64,000 nucleotides of DNA. Origin: JALYNX01 sp035292685 (GTDB lineage: Bacteria > Actinomycetota > Acidimicrobiia > Spongiisociales > ZC4RG35). The notes under the pieces are model-generated. The model was given only the letters and a program-made list of their open reading frames with translations, was not told the DNA's origin and made no database searches. The DNA lies in assembly GCA_035292685.1 (NCBI GenBank), contig DATDPP010000072.1, forward strand, positions 1 through 64,000, given 5' to 3'. This document shows positions 60,737 through 64,000 of this stretch, one piece after another. The translations under genes and the position numbers were made by a program. Each line of letters begins with the position of its first letter. Within the stretch, counting starts at the first letter, position 1.

Positions 60737-62539
60737 ATGTCGAGCAAGACACTGAGAGCCATCGCTGCGACCGTGATCCTTGCGGGGATCGCAATCGCCG
60801 CCGCCGCCCAATTCGGCAACAGCGATCCCTCCTCTCTGGAGATCCAGGCTCCGCTCGGCACTATGGCCGGCGCCGATGACTCTCCGGCGACGACCGCCCG
60901 TCAGGAATTCGAGTATCGGGTCGGGTTGCTCTCCGGATTGACCACAGACAACTTCTGGGCCTACATAGGTGACCAGCCGACGGCATGGAACGCCTATGTC
61001 CTTGGCCCCACCAAGCCCGCCCTCTTCGCCCTCACATCCGACCAGACCTCGCTGGTCACCGAATTGGCGGCCAATGAGACCGTGCCCGTTGCCGCAGAGG
61101 ACGGCGAGTGGATCGTGGAGGTGGATTTGAGCTCCGATCTGGCCTGGAGCGACGGTGTCGACATCACCGCTCAGGACCTCGCGTTCACATTCGATGCGGT
61201 GAGACGTCTCGGACTCCAGGGGGGATGGGCCGAGGTGTTCCCACCTGAGGTCAAAGCGATCGTCGCCCTGTCACCGTCCCGGCTCCAGATCGACTTCACC
61301 GGGCGCCCGAGCCTCAGGGTATGGCCCTACGGTGTCGGGCTTGCCCCCATCATGCCCTCCCACGTCTGGGAGCCTCTGCTCCAAACCGTGGGGTCGGCCG
61401 GCGCTCTTTATGCGATGAGTGGTGAGCCCGATGTGTCGGGCGGTCCTCTCGCCCTCAGCGAGATCGGGGAATCGGAGATCGTGGCAGTGGCCAACCCCGG
61501 CTACCCGGGCACGGCAGCCGATCGGGTGCGGTACCGCATCTACTCGGACGAGGCCGCGGCGGTGGCCGCCTTGTCGGCGGGGGCCATCGACACCATCCTC
61601 AGCCCAACCGGTCTCTCCCGGGCGAGTGCGTCATCCCTGGAGGGCGTGGAGGGCGTTGCCATCGACGAGAGCCCTGCCAACGCGGTTCGCTACCTGGGCT
61701 TCAACCTGAAGCGCGAGCCGATGTCCTCAGACTATTTCCGCAAGGCGCTTGCGCTCCTCCTCGACAGGGAACAGACCGCGGCTCGTTTCGTCCCCGACTC
61801 GGACCCGGCGTTCACCATGATGTCGCCCTCGAACGACACGTGGTTCGACGAATCGGTGGCAACCGAGATCGCATCCGGGTTCGGTGGGACGCTCGAATCC
61901 AGACTCGTCGCGGCTCTCGACCCCTTGCGCTCGGCGGGTTACCAGTGGGCACAGGAGCCGTCGGTGAAGGATGGTCAGCTCGTCGCCGGTACCGGGTTGA
62001 CCATCTCCGGCCTCCCTCCCGCCCCACTGACCATTCTCACTCCCGGAGAGGAGTACGACCCGGTTCGGCCCCAATACGCCGGGGAGATCGAGAAGACGCT
62101 CGAGACCCTCGGATTCGACGTGCGATCAGTGGTGACCGACTTCGACACCGTGGTCGATCTGGCATTCAACGCCGGCGAGGACGGTGCCCGTCACTACGAC
62201 ATGTATCTGCTCGGATGGACACTCGGCAACCCGTCTCTTCCCGCTTACTACCGGTGGTTCTTCGCTCCCGATGCACCGGCCAACTCCACCGGGTATTCGG
62301 ATGTCGAGTTCGCCGCCGAGCTCGCACAATTCGAGCAGGCGAGCGACCTGGTGCAGGCCAAGGGCTCTCTGTGGCGCATGGAGCGGATCCTGGCCCAGGA
62401 TCTGCCCTACCTAGTCCTCTATCACCCCGAGATAGTCGAGGCCTATCGCTCGGATCGAGTCGACTTCGGAATCCGGGGCGCCCTGGGCGGGATTCAAGGA
62501 CGGCTTGGCGGTCTCACCGATCTGAACCCCCTTCTGTGA
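60737..62539 (+). CDS. ABC transporter substrate-binding protein, family 5
   Basis: The 600-aa product has an N-terminal signal or membrane segment (TLRAIAATVILAGIAIAAAA) without a lipobox. A peptide/nickel-type SBP_bac_5 fold follows: WIVEVDLSSDLAWSDGVDITAQDLAFTFDAV, shown here for recognition in pieces, and LALLLDREQ. It should bind oligopeptides or similar ligands. No permease or ATPase lies beside it, and it stands alone between tRNA-Pro and pgsA. ATG 60737 is used because GGGAGGT lies at 60724-60730. Confidence 0.85.
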   Translation: MSSKTLRAIAATVILAGIAIAAAAQFGNSDPSSLEIQAPLGTMAGADDSPATTARQEFEYRVGLLSGLTTDNFWAYIGDQPTAWNAYVLGPTKPALFALTSDQTSLVTELAANETVPVAAEDGEWIVEVDLSSDLAWSDGVDITAQDLAFTFDAVRRLGLQGGWAEVFPPEVKAIVALSPSRLQIDFTGRPSLRVWPYGVGLAPIMPSHVWEPLLQTVGSAGALYAMSGEPDVSGGPLALSEIGESEIVAVANPGYPGTAADRVRYRIYSDEAAAVAALSAGAIDTILSPTGLSRASASSLEGVEGVAIDESPANAVRYLGFNLKREPMSSDYFRKALALLLDREQTAARFVPDSDPAFTMMSPSNDTWFDESVATEIASGFGGTLESRLVAALDPLRSAGYQWAQEPSVKDGQLVAGTGLTISGLPPAPLTILTPGEEYDPVRPQYAGEIEKTLETLGFDVRSVVTDFDTVVDLAFNAGEDGARHYDMYLLGWTLGNPSLPAYYRWFFAPDAPANSTGYSDVEFAAELAQFEQASDLVQAKGSLWRMERILAQDLPYLVLYHPEIVEAYRSDRVDFGIRGALGGIQGRLGGLTDLNPLL

Positions 62540-62567
62540 AGCCATACCGCGGGGTTAGCCTGACTCG

Positions 62568-63164
62568 GTGACCGAGGCCGTTGCTGCCAATCGAGTCCTC
62601 ACCATCCCCAACCTGGTGACTTTCACCCGTCTCCTGGGAGTGGGCCTTTTCTGGTGGGTCCTTCTCGTAGAGGACAACATCGCACTCGCGGGGTGGCTCA
62701 TCTTCATCATCGGATGGACCGACTGGATCGACGGCTATCTGGCACGCCGTCTCAATCAGTCCTCCAAACTGGGCAAGGTTCTCGACCCGGTGGCCGACCG
62801 GTTGATGATCGCCTCCGCGGTCGTGGGAGGGTTGATCGTCGGGGTGGTCCCGGTGCCGATCGGGGTTCTGCTCATCACCCGCGAGCTGTTGGTCGGGGTG
62901 GTCGCCCTCTACCTTGCGGTAAGAGTCGGGGGAACGATCGAGGTTCGCTATCTAGGCAAGCTGGCGACTTTCATCCTTTATGGGGCGATCCCCGGGTTCT
63001 ATGTGGCCGCAGCGGGGTTCATGGAATGGCTCCTTCTTCCCGCTGCATGGCTTGCGGCCGTGGTCGGCCTCATTCTCTACTGGTACGTTGCGGTGCTGTA
63101 TATCGGCGACACCCTGCGGCGTCTGGTGGAGTTAAAGTCGCCCACCGGCCCCGAGGAGGTTTGA
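62568..63164 (+). CDS. pgsA: CDP-alcohol phosphatidyltransferase (PgsA-like)
   Basis: The 198-aa enzyme has the CDP-OH-P motif DWIDGYLARRLNQSSKLG then LDPVAD (Dx2DGx2ARx8Gx3Dx3D), and about six membrane helices. The likely product is phosphatidylglycerol phosphate; a cardiolipin or PI synthase role is not excluded. GTG 62568 is the start. It overlaps gcvH (TGATG). Confidence 0.9.
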   Translation: MTEAVAANRVLTIPNLVTFTRLLGVGLFWWVLLVEDNIALAGWLIFIIGWTDWIDGYLARRLNQSSKLGKVLDPVADRLMIASAVVGGLIVGVVPVPIGVLLITRELLVGVVALYLAVRVGGTIEVRYLGKLATFILYGAIPGFYVAAAGFMEWLLLPAAWLAAVVGLILYWYVAVLYIGDTLRRLVELKSPTGPEEV

Positions 63165-63544
63165 TGCTGGTACCCGATGATCTTCTCTACACAGAAGAGC
63201 ACGAGTGGATTCGGCGTGTCACAGATTCCACCGTGCGGATCGGGATCACCGACTACGCCCAGGACCAGCTTGGGGATGTGGTCTTTGTGGAGTTGCCCGA
63301 GGTTGGCGCCACGGTGAGCAAGGACGACATCCTGGTCGAGGTGGAGAGCACCAAGTCGGTGGGGGAGGTGTACGCCCCGTTTTCAGGTCAGATCACGGCG
63401 GTCAACACCACTCTCGCGGACGCGCCGGAATTGGTCAATCAGAGCCCGTACGATCGAGCCTGGTTTGTCGAGATCGAGGTGACAGACGGGGTGGACACCT
63501 CCGGTCTTCTCGACCCCGCTGCCTACCTCGAACTGACTGAATGA
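63164..63544 (+). CDS. gcvH: Glycine cleavage system H protein
   Basis: GcvH carries lipoate between the P, T and L proteins. The 126-aa product has EHEWIRRV, GITDYAQDQLGDVVFVELP and the lipoyl-lysine motif VESTKSVGEV, with Lys66. ATG 63164 follows GAGGAGGT and shares a base with the pgsA stop. The other Gcv genes are not in the window; gcvH beside pgsA and an FHA gene matches M. tuberculosis. Confidence 0.95.
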   Translation: MLVPDDLLYTEEHEWIRRVTDSTVRIGITDYAQDQLGDVVFVELPEVGATVSKDDILVEVESTKSVGEVYAPFSGQITAVNTTLADAPELVNQSPYDRAWFVEIEVTDGVDTSGLLDPAAYLELTE

Positions 63545-63589
63545 GGCGAGCCTCGGCGCAGCGCCGGGCACTCCCTATCATTCTGTCTC

Positions 63590-64000
63590 ATGACCGAGGA
63601 TAGCCAACGCGCCCCGGGCCAACCCGACCCTCAAGTTGAGGTGGAGAGCGATCCCACGGTTGTCTACGTGCCGATCTCGGACCGCGCCGATCATCCGTTG
63701 ACCCGCGAAGAGGCCGGCAGCATCGAAGGATTCACCGGTTATGCCCTCGTGATCGAGCGGGGGCCCCAGACCGGGATGACTTATGTGCTTTCACCTGGCA
63801 ACACCACGGTGGGGAGGCATCCCGAGAGCGACATCTTTCTCAATGACGTCACGATCTCACGCCAGCACTGCCGTTTCGTGCTGGCCGAGGGCAAGCTCGT
63901 GGTCGAGGACAGCGGATCGACGAATGGGACTTATGTCAACGACGCCCGGGTCGATGAAGCCCAGTTGAGGGCGGGCGACGAGGTCGTGGTGGGGCGGTTT
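63590..64000 (+). CDS. FHA-domain protein, GarA/OdhI-like (3' end cut by the window)
   Basis: The readable 137 residues contain an N-terminal tail and an FHA phosphothreonine-binding domain: TVGRHPESDIFLNDVTISRQH, then STNGTYVN. The tail PTVVYVP recalls the phosphorylatable TVVxxP-like region of GarA/OdhI, which inhibits 2-oxoglutarate dehydrogenase. Position after gcvH supports that (Rv1826-Rv1827 in M. tuberculosis). ATG 63590 starts it; the gene runs off the end. Confidence 0.82.
   Translation, partial: MTEDSQRAPGQPDPQVEVESDPTVVYVPISDRADHPLTREEAGSIEGFTGYALVIERGPQTGMTYVLSPGNTTVGRHPESDIFLNDVTISRQHCRFVLAEGKLVVEDSGSTNGTYVNDARVDEAQLRAGDEVVVGRF

Overview
The window is a gene-dense, high-GC chromosomal segment of an actinobacterium. 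It carries the complete Pup-proteasome locus (mpa, dop, pup, prcB, prcA, pafA, pafB, pafC) followed by Tat genes and a helY-type helicase. It also has a DUF4193 protein, an rRNA methyltransferase tlyA preceded by a tiny ORF, and pgsA-gcvH-FHA, all in orders known from Mycobacterium and relatives. The combination of a Pup ending in Glu, missing whiA and gap beside yvcK/pgk, and no mycobacterial lipid genes suggests a deep lineage such as Acidimicrobiia. The placement is an inference; no 16S gene is present.

Layout. 1-9.2 kb: uvrA, a convergent pair of related polytopic membrane proteins, a UDP-sugar decarboxylase-like SDR, a methyltransferase, an AbrB/RelE-like toxin-antitoxin pair and uvrC. 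9.2-14.3 kb: rapZ-yvcK-pgk-tpiA-gpm-secG and tRNA-Leu(GAG). 14.3-22.9 kb is the accessory part: a cupredoxin lipoprotein bounded by a duplicated tRNA 3' end, a flavodoxin, a SHOCT protein, a ThuA-like lipoprotein, a secretion cassette (secreted protein, SipW-type signal peptidase fused to DUF5305, small secreted protein) behind a structured leader, an MFS pump and small membrane proteins. 22.8-36.7 kb: a 30-aa membrane peptide, trmI, the Pup-proteasome system, pafBC, tat and helY. A DUF559 nuclease gene flanked by repeats interrupts the pafA-pafB junction. 36.7-46.9 kb: lipid kinase, DUF4193, polyprenol mannosyltransferase, GNAT, NUDIX, M20 peptidase, HAD phosphatase, tlyA-nadK-recN, pyrG. 46.9-56.5 kb: ald, xerD, DksA-like, HD hydrolase, scpA-scpB-rluB-aroA-cmk-ispH-der. 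56.5-64 kb: amt-glnK-glnD behind a GlnR-like operator, tRNA-Pro(GGG), an oligopeptide-binding protein, pgsA, gcvH and a truncated FHA-domain gene.

Most junctions are ATGA, GTGA, TTGA, CTGA or TGATG overlaps, so translational coupling is the rule and it fixes many starts; GTG and TTG starts are common.

The most unusual features are a four-copy, two-unit inverted-repeat (BIME/MITE-like) family with compensatory stem changes, two copies of which bracket the DUF559 gene; the signal peptidase-DUF5305 fusion cassette with its switch-like leader; the tRNA-Leu scar; and a probable CTG start for tlyA.
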